32,893 nt of DNA from Treponema sp. UBA3813 (GTDB taxonomy: Bacteria > Spirochaetota > Spirochaetia > Treponematales > Treponemataceae): positions 14,924 to 47,816 of the forward strand of contig DFEB01000051.1 in NCBI GenBank assembly GCA_002368605.1, read 5' to 3'. Made by a program: the position numbers and the translations under genes. Below are positions 15,049-22,117 of the stretch, piece by piece. How positions within the stretch are numbered: position 1 is the stretch's first letter; every line of letters starts with the position of its first letter. The notes under the pieces were generated by a model. That model did no database searches. It had not been told where the DNA came from and saw only the letters and a program-made list of their open reading frames with translations.

Positions 15049-16029
15049 TTATAGAACTTTCTTAAATTCTGCGCAAATTTTCTCGAGAACATCTGCGCAT
15101 TTTCCATCGATGCTTAAACCGGCTGCGTTTTTGTGTCCACCTCCACCGAATTTTTGAGCTATTGCGCTTACATCAACTTTGTCTCGTGAGCGGAAGCCGC
15201 ATGTGCATGTGAGCTCAGTATCCTGACGGACGAATAAAACGGCCTCGATTCCATCGACTGAAAGCAGTAGCGAATAGAGGGAGTCTGAGTCTCGACCTTC
15301 CTGACCCCATTTTTTTGTATCTTCCATGGTTTCGTATGTGACGGCAAGTTTGTTGTTATACCTTCTCTCGACTCTGTCGAGCATGATTCCTAGAAGTTTT
15401 CGTGTTGAGTAGGGCTTGCCTCCAGTCATTTCGTCATAGGTCTTTCGAGGGTTTGCGCCTGACTCGACCAAACGGGCTGCCTGACGGAAAACTTCTGCTG
15501 AGTCAGTGTTAAGAAATCTGAAATAGCCTGTATCGGTAGAAAGTCCGAAAAAAAGATACTCCGCAGTTTTTTTAGGAATTGTGCCAAGAATTTTTTCATA
15601 TATTTGTTGAACCAGACAGGCAGTAGCTGGAGAAGTAGCATCGATTATACATTTTTTTGTGACATCAGCAGTTTTGTGATGGTCGATTATGAATGTGTCA
15701 AGGTTCGAGAGGTCACCGTCGATTTCTCCCAGCCGTGACATTTCCGAGCAATCGAGAATTATAAGACCTGTTTTTTGTCGTTCTGGTTCAGAGAGAAAAG
15801 TCATCTGACTAGAGAAAAAAATTGCCATTGAGCGAATTTCTGGACGCTTGAATGGTCCTGCTGATAAAAGTTGGTAGGAACAGTTTTTTGCCTTGAGTAG
15901 TTCGGCAAGTGCCATGCAACTATAAATTGCGTCTCCGTCAGGGTCTTTGTGGCCTATGACATAAAAAAAATCATGTTGCTCCAGAAAATTTTTGAATTCC
16001 GCGATTTTTTCATCAGAGATAATTTGCAT
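15049..16029 (-). CDS. nrnA: DHH-family phosphoesterase, NrnA-like
   Basis: A 326-residue two-domain enzyme. The DHH domain shows GHKDPDGDAIYS near residues 26-37, ILDCSEMSRLGEI near 91-103 and IIDHHKTAD with D116-H117-H118, which together bind two manganese ions. The C-terminal DHHA1 domain carries the GGGGHKNAAG substrate-binding loop near residues 302-311. NrnA proteins degrade oligoribonucleotides of 2-5 bases and dephosphorylate pAp; the related c-di-AMP phosphodiesterases also have this layout but usually add PAS/GGDEF domains absent here. Length matches NrnA (about 310-330). AAGGAT precedes the ATG. Confidence 0.88.
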   Translation of the reverse strand: MQIISDEKIAEFKNFLEQHDFFYVIGHKDPDGDAIYSCMALAELLKAKNCSYQLLSAGPFKRPEIRSMAIFFSSQMTFLSEPERQKTGLIILDCSEMSRLGEIDGDLSNLDTFIIDHHKTADVTKKCIIDATSPATACLVQQIYEKILGTIPKKTAEYLFFGLSTDTGYFRFLNTDSAEVFRQAARLVESGANPRKTYDEMTGGKPYSTRKLLGIMLDRVERRYNNKLAVTYETMEDTKKWGQEGRDSDSLYSLLLSVDGIEAVLFVRQDTELTCTCGFRSRDKVDVSAIAQKFGGGGHKNAAGLSIDGKCADVLEKICAEFKKVL

Positions 16030-16056
16030 CTTTTGAAATCCTTGTTTTGAAAATTG

Positions 16057-16088
16057 AAAAAAAATAAGGGCTGCTTTTAACAGCCCTT
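16057..16088 (-). terminator. Intrinsic terminator after the exported unknown
   Basis: AAGGGCTG and CAGCCCTT pair over 8 bp around a 7-base loop; on the minus strand a run of eight T follows after TA. It lies 20 bases past the stop codon of the gene at 16109 and would end the argF transcript. Confidence 0.9.
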
Positions 16089-16108
16089 TGAAATTAATGG
16101 ATTATATG

Positions 16109-16540
16109 CTAGTAGACAATTTCCAGAGTGTCTTTATCGGCATCTTCAACTTTTACGCCGTTGTCAGCAACTCCCCAAACTGGGTTTGCGCGGGAAACCG
16201 GAATAGTAAGAAGAACTCGCTCGAATGATCCTTCTCGATTGATGACAGTCATGTAAGGAGTCATTCCTTTTGGAAGAGCTCGGAAACTGAGTTTTGTATC
16301 GACACGAGATGCGCTTGAATACCATTTTTTGGGAAGAGTGACGGTTCCAACATCCTGATGACCTTTTGCATACATAACGATGAAAGCGTCTTTATGGTCA
16401 AGAATTTTGTAAATCTGTACATTATGGTATGTTACAGTTGATTCCTGATACTCGTATTTGTAGTCTGCCTTTTCTTTTGCTGAAGCAGAGAACAAAAAAC
16501 CGGCACAGAGCAGTGCTGACAAAATGAATAATTTCTTCAT
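16109..16540 (-). CDS. Exported protein of unknown function
   Basis: A 143-residue protein with a Sec signal peptide: MKKLFILSALLCAGFLF is the charged and hydrophobic part, with likely cleavage after SASA (about residue 21). The Cys in the hydrophobic core is not followed by a lipobox arrangement that would mark a lipoprotein, so a soluble periplasmic protein is favoured. The mature part (about 122 residues) appears all-beta. I recognise no domain. A strong AAAGGAG ribosome site precedes the ATG. It follows argF by 45 bases and is closed by a strong terminator, so it is probably the last gene of the argF transcript. Confidence 0.75.
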   Translation of the reverse strand: MKKLFILSALLCAGFLFSASAKEKADYKYEYQESTVTYHNVQIYKILDHKDAFIVMYAKGHQDVGTVTLPKKWYSSASRVDTKLSFRALPKGMTPYMTVINREGSFERVLLTIPVSRANPVWGVADNGVKVEDADKDTLEIVY

Positions 16541-16585
16541 ATAAATCTCCTTTGACTTTGTTTGCAGTCTTTTCGCGTGCTTTTC

Positions 16586-17539
16586 CTAGATGAGTGCCAG
16601 CATAATAGCCTTGATAGTATGCTTGCGGTTTTCGGCTTCGTCCCACACCTTGCTTGCAGGGCTTTCGAAAACATCTTCGGTAACTTCCTGACCTGTGACC
16701 GCTGGAAGACAATGCATGAAAATTGTATCACTCTTTCCAGTGGCAGCCATTAAGTCTTTGTTTACCTGATAGGGGGTAAGCAGACGCGTGCGTTCCTCTT
16801 TGAGCGATTCTTCGCCCATTGAGACCCATACATCAGTATAAAGGCAATCTGCGCCTTTTACAACTGAAATTTGATCAGAAATTTCAATTTTTGCACCACT
16901 TTTTGCAGCGAGAGGGGCACAAATCTCCTGAATGTCTTTTGGCGGGAACAATTCTTTGGGAGCGTAGATTGCGAAATTGATGCCGAGTTTTGCAGAGATA
17001 ATCATAAGGGAGCGGGCAACATTGTTGCGTCCGTCTCCGCAGAATACCCACTTGAGACCTTTGAGTTTGCCGAAATTCTCTTTGAGAGTCATGATGTCGG
17101 CCAAAGCCTGAGTTGGGTGGAAATCATCGGTGAGACCGTTGATGACTGGAATGCCTGAAAATTCTGCAAGTTCTTTTACATGAGCCTGCTTGAAGCCCCG
17201 GAATTCAATTGCGCTGAACATGCGTCCGAGGACGCGGGCAGTGTCTTTTACTGTCTCTTTGCCGCCAAGCTGAATGTCTAGAGTTGACATGAAGACCGGA
17301 TGTCCGCCTTCTTCTCCGAAAGCTGTTTCAAAAGAGGAGCGAGTGCGAGTAGAGCGTTTTTCAAAAATAAGTGCTATTGTTTTGCCCAAGAAGCGTTGAT
17401 GGATTTCACCCGCATGAGCCTGTTTTTTTACCAAAAAAGCATAGTCAAGGATTTGCAAAATCTCTTCCGGCTCGTAATCAAGCCATGTAAGAAGAGAGCG
17501 TCCTTTAAAAGGTGAATCAAATTTTTCTGCTTGAATCAT
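16586..17539 (-). CDS. argF: Ornithine carbamoyltransferase
   Basis: A 317-residue transferase that makes citrulline from ornithine and carbamoyl phosphate, or runs in reverse in the arginine deiminase pathway. It shows the carbamoyl phosphate motif STRTR at 63-67, FHPTQALAD, the ornithine-binding DVWVSMGEE, and FMHCLPA near the C-terminus. HCLP and SMG separate it from aspartate carbamoyltransferase. No other arginine gene is in the window, so biosynthetic (argF) and catabolic (arcB) roles cannot be told apart. There is no ribosome site before ATG 17539; a TTGACC-N17-TAGAAT promoter ends 5 bases before the ATG, so the message is probably leaderless. Confidence 0.94.
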   Translation of the reverse strand: MIQAEKFDSPFKGRSLLTWLDYEPEEILQILDYAFLVKKQAHAGEIHQRFLGKTIALIFEKRSTRTRSSFETAFGEEGGHPVFMSTLDIQLGGKETVKDTARVLGRMFSAIEFRGFKQAHVKELAEFSGIPVINGLTDDFHPTQALADIMTLKENFGKLKGLKWVFCGDGRNNVARSLMIISAKLGINFAIYAPKELFPPKDIQEICAPLAAKSGAKIEISDQISVVKGADCLYTDVWVSMGEESLKEERTRLLTPYQVNKDLMAATGKSDTIFMHCLPAVTGQEVTEDVFESPASKVWDEAENRKHTIKAIMLALI

Positions 17540-17544
17540 AAAGT

Positions 17545-17573
17545 ATTCTATAATTAAGATAATTTTTGGTCAA
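17545..17573 (-). promoter_or_regulatory. sigma-70-type promoter placing the start at the argF ATG
   Basis: The minus strand has TTGACC (17568-17573), a 17-bp spacer, and TAGAAT (17545-17550). Only 5 bases separate the -10 box from the ATG, so transcription should start at the codon itself. Confidence 0.65.
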
Positions 17574-17579
17574 CAGATG

Positions 17580-17615
17580 AAAAAAAAGAACCCACGACAT
17601 AAAAAATCGTGGGTT
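17580..17615 (-). terminator. Intrinsic terminator of the CAT-anticodon tRNA
   Basis: AACCCACGA and TCGTGGGTT pair over 9 bp around a 9-base loop; on the minus strand C and then a run of eight T follow. It lies 9 bases past the tRNA 3' end. Confidence 0.93.
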
Positions 17616-17624
17616 AAAATAAAG

Positions 17625-17697
17625 TAGGGGCAATAGGACTTGAACCTATGACATACGGAATATGAGTCCGGTGTTCTACCAGCTGGACTATGCCCCC
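17625..17697 (-). tRNA. tRNA with CAT anticodon (elongator Met, or Ile-2)
   Basis: Minus strand GGGGGCA and TGCCCCT form the acceptor stem with a G1-T72 pair, then discriminator A. The anticodon loop is CTCATAT, giving CAT. Position 1 pairs with 72, so it is not an initiator tRNA. Choosing between elongator Met and the lysidine-modified Ile-2 needs a model-based comparison. It is a single-gene transcript with its own promoter and terminator. No CCA is encoded. Confidence 0.9.
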
Positions 17698-17710
17698 AAG
17701 TGATTATTCT

Positions 17711-17739
17711 ATGATATAGACTGGATGAAAAAATGTCAA
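17711..17739 (-). promoter_or_regulatory. sigma-70-type promoter of the CAT-anticodon tRNA
   Basis: The minus strand has a consensus TTGACA (17734-17739), a 17-bp spacer and TATCAT (17711-17716), with the -10 box ending 13 bases before the tRNA 5' end. Confidence 0.78.
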
Positions 17740-17768
17740 GTATCCGAAGCCTTAAAAATTATAATTTT

Positions 17769-18254
17769 TTATGAATTCGGCTTTTTTTCACTTATTTTTG
17801 ACTTCTTGAGCTTTTTTACTTCGCTGATGAATTCGTCCAAGTCCTCGAAATTTCGGTAGACCGAGGCAAAGCGGATATAGGCTACTTTATCTACATCGTG
17901 CAGGCGCTCAAGTATGATTTCACCTAAGTCGGCGGTGGAAATTTCCCGGCTGGACTTCCCCTTCATGAAGGCTGCGTCTTCGATGTCGTTGATGATATTT
18001 TCTTTTGTGCTTGATGAGACCGGGCGTTTCTCAAGGGCGCGCTCAATTCCTTTTTCGATTTTTGCCCGGTCGAAGGGCTGGCGGCGGCCGTCTCGTTTTA
18101 TGACCATGAAGGGCTTTTCTTCGATTCGCTCGTAGCTGGTAAAGCGCATTCCGCAGCTGACACATTCACGGCGGCGGCGGATTGACTCACCGTTTGCCAT
18201 CGTTCTGGATTCTAGGACTTTATCATCAAGGCTTCCGCAGTAGGGGCATCGCAT
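17769..18254 (-). CDS. nrdR: Transcriptional repressor NrdR
   Basis: A 161-residue repressor of ribonucleotide reductase genes. The N-terminal zinc ribbon has CPYC at residues 3-6 and CVSC near 31-34, with the basic stretch RRRRE between. The ATP-cone domain begins near residue 49 (MVIKRDGRRQPFDRAKIEKG) and senses ATP/dATP. Length and layout match the family. GGAG before ATG 18254 is the ribosome site. It follows the EcfT gene by 38 bases and could be the last gene of the biotin transporter transcript, although there is no functional link. No ribonucleotide reductase gene is in the window. Confidence 0.96.
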   Translation of the reverse strand: MRCPYCGSLDDKVLESRTMANGESIRRRRECVSCGMRFTSYERIEEKPFMVIKRDGRRQPFDRAKIEKGIERALEKRPVSSSTKENIINDIEDAAFMKGKSSREISTADLGEIILERLHDVDKVAYIRFASVYRNFEDLDEFISEVKKLKKSKISEKKPNS

Positions 18255-18292
18255 TTTCTGTCTCCAAAAAGAAATAAATTATGGGGAGAATT

Positions 18293-18979
18293 CTACAGAC
18301 TTCGATTCTGAATTGCAAGTGATTTTTCGTATCCCTCCCGCATGGCGACATGAAAGAGCTTGGGAAAAAGGGAAAGTGCCTTAAAAATCGAGTCCTTTCC
18401 GCCGCGGGAAAGCCAGGCTCTGTTGAGCCGTGCCCAGAAAGTCGAAATCCGTGGAATAAAGGAGAGTGCGAGGGCAAGGGTGTCTGAGAGGGGGGCTTCG
18501 TCTTTTCGGGTGATAAAAGATTCTATCGCAGCGAAGCCGTCCTTGAACTGGCCATGGCTGGTCGTTCGGTAAAAAATCGATGTGATTTCCAGGGAAAGGG
18601 CGAGATGAGCCAAAAGAGGAAGGTAGGTGAGATTTGGGATAAAAACCCGTGACAGACCGCCGTAAACTTCTTCCCAAGATGAAACAGGGAAGACGATTTT
18701 GGAAAAATGGTTGGCAAGATTCAGGAGGATTGTCGCAAAATAAAGCAAAAAAATGTAGGCAATAACGGGCTTTGCGTCCGACCAGACTTCCGAAATGTGA
18801 AAGCGAAGGGCGGTCATAGAAAAAAGAATCAGAACCGGATAGGCGACAAGGCAGATTTTTACCGGAAGATAAAAAGCAAGGATCGCAAGGCTGATGATGA
18901 GGAGAATCTTAATCCAGGCCGGAACTTTATGAAGGAAAGTTTCCTGTGTTTTATAATGAAAGAATTGTGCCTTTTCCAT
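18293..18979 (-). CDS. bioN: ECF transporter transmembrane coupling protein (EcfT/BioN)
   Basis: A 228-residue integral membrane protein with about five hydrophobic segments, the first near residues 25-60. The C-terminal cytoplasmic part carries the EcfT coupling-helix signature: RISTFWARLNRAWLSRGG resembles the paired A-R-G motifs that dock on the ATPase. Together with the ATPase gene upstream and bioY it would form a biotin ECF importer. Ribosome site before ATG 18979 is weak; translation may be coupled to the ATPase gene 25 bases upstream. Confidence 0.88.
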   Translation of the reverse strand: MEKAQFFHYKTQETFLHKVPAWIKILLIISLAILAFYLPVKICLVAYPVLILFSMTALRFHISEVWSDAKPVIAYIFLLYFATILLNLANHFSKIVFPVSSWEEVYGGLSRVFIPNLTYLPLLAHLALSLEITSIFYRTTSHGQFKDGFAAIESFITRKDEAPLSDTLALALSFIPRISTFWARLNRAWLSRGGKDSIFKALSLFPKLFHVAMREGYEKSLAIQNRSL

Positions 18980-19004
18980 AATTGCTCATTGCTAAATGCT
19001 AATT

Positions 19005-19739
19005 TTATCTCCATATTAAATCTTTTACGCTTTCGTATTTTGTTATCGGGTTGCGGATTGCCCATTGCTCAAGGGGAAGTTTTACGGCTTCATCGGGGCT
19101 TCCGTCAAAGACCAGTCTTCCTTTTTGCAGAATCAAAAAATGGTCTGCAAGCCCTAGGCATTTTTCAAGTTCATGGGTAAGGAGAATCACCGTCTTTCCC
19201 TCGCCGTGCAGGGCAGAAATCAGCTTGTTTACATCCACGACGCCAGGATAGTCAAGGTTTGCGTAAGGCTCGTCAAAGATGATGATGTCCCTCTTCATGG
19301 CAAGAATGGAGGCCACTGCCAGCCGGCGTTTTTCGCCGCCAGAGAGAAATTCCGCCGGAAAATCGGCTTTTTCAAGCAAGGCCACGCTTTTGAGGGCATT
19401 TTCAACGAGAAGTGGAATCTCTTTTTTGCTCATTTTAAGATTCTTGGGGCCCACGGAGACATCTTCCCTTGCGGTGTCTCCCAGAATCTGTGTGGCCGCA
19501 TCCTGAAAGACAAGGCCTGGCTTTGAAACCACGGTGATTTTTCCAGCGGAGGGCTTCATAAGAGAGGAAATCAAGAGCATGAGCACGCTCTTTCCGCTGC
19601 CGTTGGCTCCGCCTACAATGGTGACGCTGCCTTTTTCCACTGAAAAGGAAATGTCGAGCAAGGCGGGCGTTTTTTTCCCGTCAGGAGAAGCAGAGGCGAA
19701 GGATTTAGATACATGTTCAAGTTTTACAGCTGATTCCAT
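19005..19739 (-). CDS. bioM: ECF transporter ATP-binding protein (EcfA/BioM)
   Basis: A 244-residue ABC ATPase. Walker A is GGANGSGKSV near residues 43-52, the signature is FLSGGEKRR, Walker B is IIIFDEPYANLD, and the switch His lies in LLTHELEK. It energises biotin uptake with BioY and EcfT. Only one ATPase gene is present, as in BioMNY-type systems, where it works as a homodimer; paired EcfA/EcfA' systems have two. It is 22 bases after bioY. No clear ribosome site precedes ATG 19739. Confidence 0.92.
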   Translation of the reverse strand: MESAVKLEHVSKSFASASPDGKKTPALLDISFSVEKGSVTIVGGANGSGKSVLMLLISSLMKPSAGKITVVSKPGLVFQDAATQILGDTAREDVSVGPKNLKMSKKEIPLLVENALKSVALLEKADFPAEFLSGGEKRRLAVASILAMKRDIIIFDEPYANLDYPGVVDVNKLISALHGEGKTVILLTHELEKCLGLADHFLILQKGRLVFDGSPDEAVKLPLEQWAIRNPITKYESVKDLIWR

Positions 19740-19761
19740 TTTTTACCACAGATGTCAGGAA

Positions 19762-20340
19762 TTATTCCTCATTTTCTAAATATCTTGCTGCGATTGGGCG
19801 CAGGCTTGCCGTGAGGGGAATCGTAATCAGCCATTTAATCAAATCTCCCGGAATGAAGGGAATGAATGTGAGTTTTAATGCTGACTGGAAGGTCTGGGGC
19901 TTTCCCTTGCCCGCCATGACATGCATGAACCATGGAATTCCGGGCAGGTAGACGATGGCATAGGCGATAAAGGCAAAAATTGCGATTTTAAGGATGAATC
20001 GCCAGTCTTTTTTGTTTTCGCTGAGGCTGGGGGATCTGAGCATAAGACCGAGGAAGAGGGAACCCAGGGCATAACCCCACATGTAGCCTCCCGTTGGGCC
20101 TAAAATGATTGCCAGACCTCCGTGGGCGTTGGCAAAGACCGGAATTCCCACGGCACCGATAATCATCCACAAAAGAACGGCCGCTCCTCCGTAAAAAGAG
20201 CCTAAAATTCCCCCGGCGAGAATGGCGAAAAGATTCTGCACGGTGATTGGAACTCCGCCTGGAAGTGGAATGGCGATGACACAGCCGATGGAGATGAGGG
20301 CCGCGAAAAGGGCCGTGAAGACATATTTTTTTGGATTCAT
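19762..20340 (-). CDS. bioY: Biotin transporter substrate-binding protein BioY
   Basis: A 192-residue S-component with about six membrane segments. The BioY core is clear: AIPLPGGVPITVQNLFAILAG near residues 24-44 and GPTGGYMWGYALGSLF near residues 83-98. It binds biotin in the membrane and associates with the ATPase and EcfT encoded next to it. The start is ATG 20340, preceded by AAGAGG; an in-frame extension to 20403 would run through the promoter and operator. An operator of BirA type covers the region between promoter and ribosome site. Confidence 0.95.
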   Translation of the reverse strand: MNPKKYVFTALFAALISIGCVIAIPLPGGVPITVQNLFAILAGGILGSFYGGAAVLLWMIIGAVGIPVFANAHGGLAIILGPTGGYMWGYALGSLFLGLMLRSPSLSENKKDWRFILKIAIFAFIAYAIVYLPGIPWFMHVMAGKGKPQTFQSALKLTFIPFIPGDLIKWLITIPLTASLRPIAARYLENEE

Positions 20341-20341
20341 A

Positions 20342-20375
20342 TTGTTAACCTCTTTATTGATTTTGTTGTTAACAA
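20342..20375 (-). promoter_or_regulatory. BirA-type biotin operator before bioY
   Basis: The minus strand reads TTGTTAACA, 16 bases, GGTTAACAA. The perfect part is ATTGTTAAC/GTTAACAAT, a 9-bp palindrome. This fits the BirA operator pattern TTGTTAACC-N14-16-GGTTAACAA known from bacterial and archaeal biotin genes. It starts at the edge of the -10 box and ends next to the bioY start codon, so bound BirA-biotinyl-AMP would block both transcription start and escape. A BirA with an N-terminal HTH would have to be encoded elsewhere. Confidence 0.85.
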
Positions 20376-20403
20376 TCTTAAACGCTCTTTTCTGGAAAGT
20401 CAA
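20375..20403 (-). promoter_or_regulatory. sigma-70-type promoter of bioY-bioM-bioN, inside the 3' end of lnt
   Basis: The minus strand has TTGACT (20398-20403), a 17-bp spacer and TAAGAT (20375-20380). The -10 box overlaps the lnt stop codon and the -35 box lies in lnt coding sequence. Confidence 0.75.
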
Positions 20404-22051
20404 GGGAGACTTCTATTTGTTCGAATCTCTGTTTGTAAATCTTGACTAAAAGCAAGGCGAATGCAAGGAAAATGAGAGTGTAAGGTAACCAGTTGCCGAA
20501 AAGGGCATAAACTGTTGTTTTTCTTTCATAAATCGGTACTTCGTAGGCAAGTGCACCTTCTTCAAAAAGTGGAAGATCGGCGAGAACCTTACCATTTGAG
20601 TCAATTACGACTGTGTATCCTGCATTTGCCGAGCGGACTGTCGTACTTCGGTATTCAATTGAGCGGTAATGCGCAACGACGAAATGCTGGATTTCCGCTG
20701 ATTTTGTTTTTGACCATGAGTCATTTGTGATGTTTACGAAAATTTCGCTTCCGTTTTTGTACAGGGCCCGGCAGACTTCATGTGCGGAATCGTCAAAGCA
20801 GATTGGTGTCGATATGCAGACTTCATTTCCGTTTTGAAGAGGAATCGTGAATGTTCTCGCTTCTTTTCCTGGAGTCCAGCCGTATGAAAATCCGACCATG
20901 CTTTTTAGGATTTTTTGGATAATCTCAAAATTTCGGAATGGAATGAGTTCGGCGAATGGAACCAAATGCATTTTTGTGTATGCGCCTGCATAATTTCCGT
21001 CTTTATCAAAGAGCAGGGCTGAATTTCCGAATTCTCGTTTTTCTTCGTTGAAAACAATGGGTCCTCCTATGATGAATGGAGTTTGATTTTGTTTTATGAA
21101 GGGAATGAGTGGGTTTTCGGCTGGCATGTGACGGTAATAGACTTCCCCCATTGGAAATCTCTGGGATAGGACGGCCTCGCTCCATACGACGAGATCGCAA
21201 TTTTTTCCTTCAGTTTTGAAATTGTCGAGCTGGGTTTGTGTTAGACTCTGGGCTTTTCTGATGTTTTCGCTCTCATTCCTGCGTGATGGATTCCTGTTTT
21301 GCTGTACGAGAATTGTGTTCATTGTTTTTACGGGAACTTGTTTTTGTGAAAGGCGTGCGAAACCGTAAGTAAATGAGATGAGGAAGAGTGCAAGCGTCAG
21401 TAAGCTTAACTGGAGGTATGATGTGAAACGCCTCTTTCCAGCTTCTGAATTTGTGACTTGCCCTAACAGGATTGTGCCTTCTCCTAGAGTGGCCGAGAAA
21501 AGAGCAAAGAGGAATGTGATTCCGTATACGCCCGTGATGTCTGCAATTTGAGTGAGTGAATTCCATTTGTAGGCTGTCATTGATAGCGTACCCCAGGGGT
21601 ATGCCAAAAATCCAGTCGATTTGCAGTATTCCCAAATTACATAAATTGCTGTGAACCAAAGGGCTCTAAATGAAATAAAAGAGCTTTTTATGCCGGCAGT
21701 TTCTTCGAGAACCTGCGTTTTTTTCGTAAAAAGAACTGGTGCATAAAATCCCAATGAGAAAAATCCTTCGAAAAAACCTGTTCCGAGATCTGAGGCTCCC
21801 AGAGTGAAAATTGCGAATCCCATGAAATTTCCAAGCCAGAAACTTGAAAGCAGGTGGGTGAGGGCACCGTGAATAAAGCAGAGAAGAAAAGTCTCTGGGA
21901 GAGACCGTGTGAATCTAAGTGCGATATAAAAAGGAAAAAGCGCGAAAAGACCTATGAGCGGGGAGCCGAAAAATAGGATTTCATTTGGAATTGCTAGTGC
22001 GATAAGTAGTGCTGACAGAATCGTACAAAAAATTTGTAAAAATCGGGACAT
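20378..22051 (-). CDS. lnt: Apolipoprotein N-acyltransferase
   Basis: A 557-residue inner-membrane enzyme that adds the third acyl chain to lipoproteins. The N-terminal part has about seven hydrophobic segments (residues 5-230). The C-terminal nitrilase domain contains the catalytic triad: E292 in VVWSEAVLSQRF, K360 in YTKMHLVPFAE, and C418 in STPICFDD. One last membrane segment near residue 520 returns the chain to the membrane. No ribosome site precedes ATG 22051, and the best promoter ends 9 bases before it, so the leader is at most a few bases. It is divergent from the galactokinase-like gene. Confidence 0.94.
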   Translation of the reverse strand: MSRFLQIFCTILSALLIALAIPNEILFFGSPLIGLFALFPFYIALRFTRSLPETFLLCFIHGALTHLLSSFWLGNFMGFAIFTLGASDLGTGFFEGFFSLGFYAPVLFTKKTQVLEETAGIKSSFISFRALWFTAIYVIWEYCKSTGFLAYPWGTLSMTAYKWNSLTQIADITGVYGITFLFALFSATLGEGTILLGQVTNSEAGKRRFTSYLQLSLLTLALFLISFTYGFARLSQKQVPVKTMNTILVQQNRNPSRRNESENIRKAQSLTQTQLDNFKTEGKNCDLVVWSEAVLSQRFPMGEVYYRHMPAENPLIPFIKQNQTPFIIGGPIVFNEEKREFGNSALLFDKDGNYAGAYTKMHLVPFAELIPFRNFEIIQKILKSMVGFSYGWTPGKEARTFTIPLQNGNEVCISTPICFDDSAHEVCRALYKNGSEIFVNITNDSWSKTKSAEIQHFVVAHYRSIEYRSTTVRSANAGYTVVIDSNGKVLADLPLFEEGALAYEVPIYERKTTVYALFGNWLPYTLIFLAFALLLVKIYKQRFEQIEVSLDFPEKSV

Positions 22052-22060
22052 TGTGTTATT

Positions 22061-22089
22061 ATTCTATTAAGTTGCATTTAAAAAAGCAA
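22061..22089 (-). promoter_or_regulatory. sigma-70-type promoter of lnt with almost no leader
   Basis: The minus strand has TTGCTT (22084-22089), a 17-bp spacer and TAGAAT (22061-22066). The ATG is 9 bases after the -10 box. Confidence 0.5.
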
Positions 22090-22117
22090 TTGATTGTACA
22101 ATTCGGTGGGGGATTCT

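Noticed and set aside
14671-15107. Hydrophobic open frames on the minus strand over the 10-bp repeat block
   Set aside because: The units contain no stop codons, so several frames stay open. The frames run into the terminator or into the HTH gene in another frame, and the phased A-tract structure explains the sequence better.
19742-19755. Single CACAGATGTC near the bioM start as a third repeat copy
   Set aside because: Only one unit without a partner arm; could be chance.
20341-20403. N-terminal extension of bioY
   Set aside because: It would translate the operator and promoter; ATG 20340 has a ribosome site and the expected BioY start.
22072-22102. Plus-strand promoter for the galactokinase-like gene (TTGCAT...TACAAT)
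   Set aside because: Spacing is 19 bp and the -35 box is weak; it may be real but is not supportable by eye.
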